Shown one piece after another: positions 5,460 to 5,983 of a stretch of 5,983 bases of DNA (its first letter is position 1; every line of letters begins with the position of its first letter). Made by a program: the position numbers and the translations under genes. The DNA lies in assembly GCA_934358495.1 (NCBI GenBank), contig CAKRKO010000115.1, forward strand, positions 1 through 5,983. Direction: 5' to 3'. The notes below the pieces were generated by a model. It saw nothing but the letters and a program-made list of their open reading frames with translations. It had not been told where the DNA came from and searched no databases. The stretch comes from an uncultured Eubacterium sp. GTDB taxonomy: Bacteria; Bacillota; Clostridia; Lachnospirales; Lachnospiraceae.

Positions 5460-5983
5460 AAGTAGAACTTGCAAAGATGGCCGGTTTCTGTTTTGGCGTC
5501 AACCGTGCAGTGGATACCGTGTATCAGGAAGCGGCAGAACATTCTCCGGTGTATACGTATGGACCGATCATTCATAATGAGGAAGTGATCGCAGATCTTG
5601 AACGGAAAGGTGTCAAGGTGCTCCGCTCTCTGGAAGAAGCGAAGGAGCAGCAGCAAGGCACCGTAATCATTCGTTCTCATGGTGTGACTAAGGACGAGCA
5701 GGATGCATTGATGGCAGATGGACTGCGTGTTGTGGATGCTACTTGTCCATTTGTAAAGAAAATTCATAAACTGGTGCAGGAGTATTCCGAAAAAGGCTAT
5801 GATGTCATTATCATCGGAAGTGGCGATCATCCGGAAGTGCAGGGTATTGTCGGATGGTCCGATGCAGAGCACACAGTTGTCATCAATAATGTGTCAGATG
5901 CGAAAAAATTAGAACTGAAGTCACGGAAAAAGGTTTGTATTGTCGCACAAACAACATTTAATTACAATAAATTTCAAGAACTT
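5456..5983 (+). CDS. ispH: 4-hydroxy-3-methylbut-2-enyl diphosphate reductase, N-terminal part (3' end outside window)
   Basis: The frame from GTG 5456 is open to the last base, giving 176 residues. IspH (LytB) is an Fe-S enzyme that reduces HMBPP to IPP and DMAPP, the last step of the non-mevalonate isoprenoid pathway. Visible hallmarks are MAGFCFGVNRA (8-18, cluster ligand C12), GPIIHN (36-41, substrate-binding H40), IRSHGV (72-77, H74), VDATCPFVKK (93-102, ligand C97), HPEVQG (125-130, H125 and the proton-donating E127) and VAQTTF (163-168, T167). The third cluster cysteine lies beyond the edge. The N-terminus, starting MKVELAKMAGFC, agrees with the family and supports the GTG start. In many Clostridia ispH is fused to S1 RNA-binding domains of the ribosomal protein S1 type; whether that is so here cannot be seen. 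Confidence 0.96.
   Translation, partial: MKVELAKMAGFCFGVNRAVDTVYQEAAEHSPVYTYGPIIHNEEVIADLERKGVKVLRSLEEAKEQQQGTVIIRSHGVTKDEQDALMADGLRVVDATCPFVKKIHKLVQEYSEKGYDVIIIGSGDHPEVQGIVGWSDAEHTVVINNVSDAKKLELKSRKKVCIVAQTTFNYNKFQEL

Noticed and set aside
5423..5872. 149-residue open frame on the - strand over the end of cmk and the start of ispH
   Set aside because: The + strand here encodes unmistakable IspH motifs; the antisense product has no recognisable domain.

Overview
The window suggests a low-to-moderate GC anaerobic member of the Clostridia, most likely a gut Lachnospiraceae-type Firmicute. The grounds are an [FeFe]-hydrogenase, strong GGAG/AGGAG ribosome binding sites, codon use mixing A/T- and G/C-ending codons, and the order regulator, HI0933-type flavoprotein, cmk, ispH, which I associate with that group. 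The assignment is inference; no marker gene is present. All genes lie on the + strand and none looks broken.

Layout. (1) Bases 1-738 are the 3' end of an [FeFe]-hydrogenase catalytic subunit carrying two of the three H-cluster motifs. (2) Bases 739-872 hold a long imperfect inverted repeat with a nested hairpin, followed by a clear intrinsic terminator. (3) Bases 956-2290 encode a secreted D-Ala-D-Ala carboxypeptidase (penicillin-binding protein, family S11) with all three active-site motifs. It stands alone and ends in a weak terminator-like hairpin. (4) A promoter near 2367-2395 and a leader of about 110 bases precede a probable four-gene operon. The operon runs MurR/RpiR-family regulator (2511-3458), HI0933/BaiN-like flavoprotein (3521-4768), cytidylate kinase cmk (4785-5459) and ispH (5456 to the window edge).

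How the genes work together. The first two units are independent: hydrogen metabolism and cell-wall trimming. In the third, cmk supplies CDP/dCDP for nucleic acid precursors. ispH catalyses the last step of the non-mevalonate isoprenoid pathway and overlaps cmk by four bases, which implies translational coupling. The flavoprotein's substrate is unknown. The RpiR-type regulator has a sugar-isomerase (SIS) domain whose usual phosphosugar loop is not recognisable, so what it senses and whether it controls this operon are open questions.

I found no convincing new multi-gene system, mobile element, CRISPR array, tRNA or rRNA. The most interesting non-coding signal is the structured element at 741-830. 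The main corrections to naive ORF calls are later start codons for the carboxypeptidase (956), regulator (2511) and kinase (4785), and recognition of the ispH gene that runs off the end.
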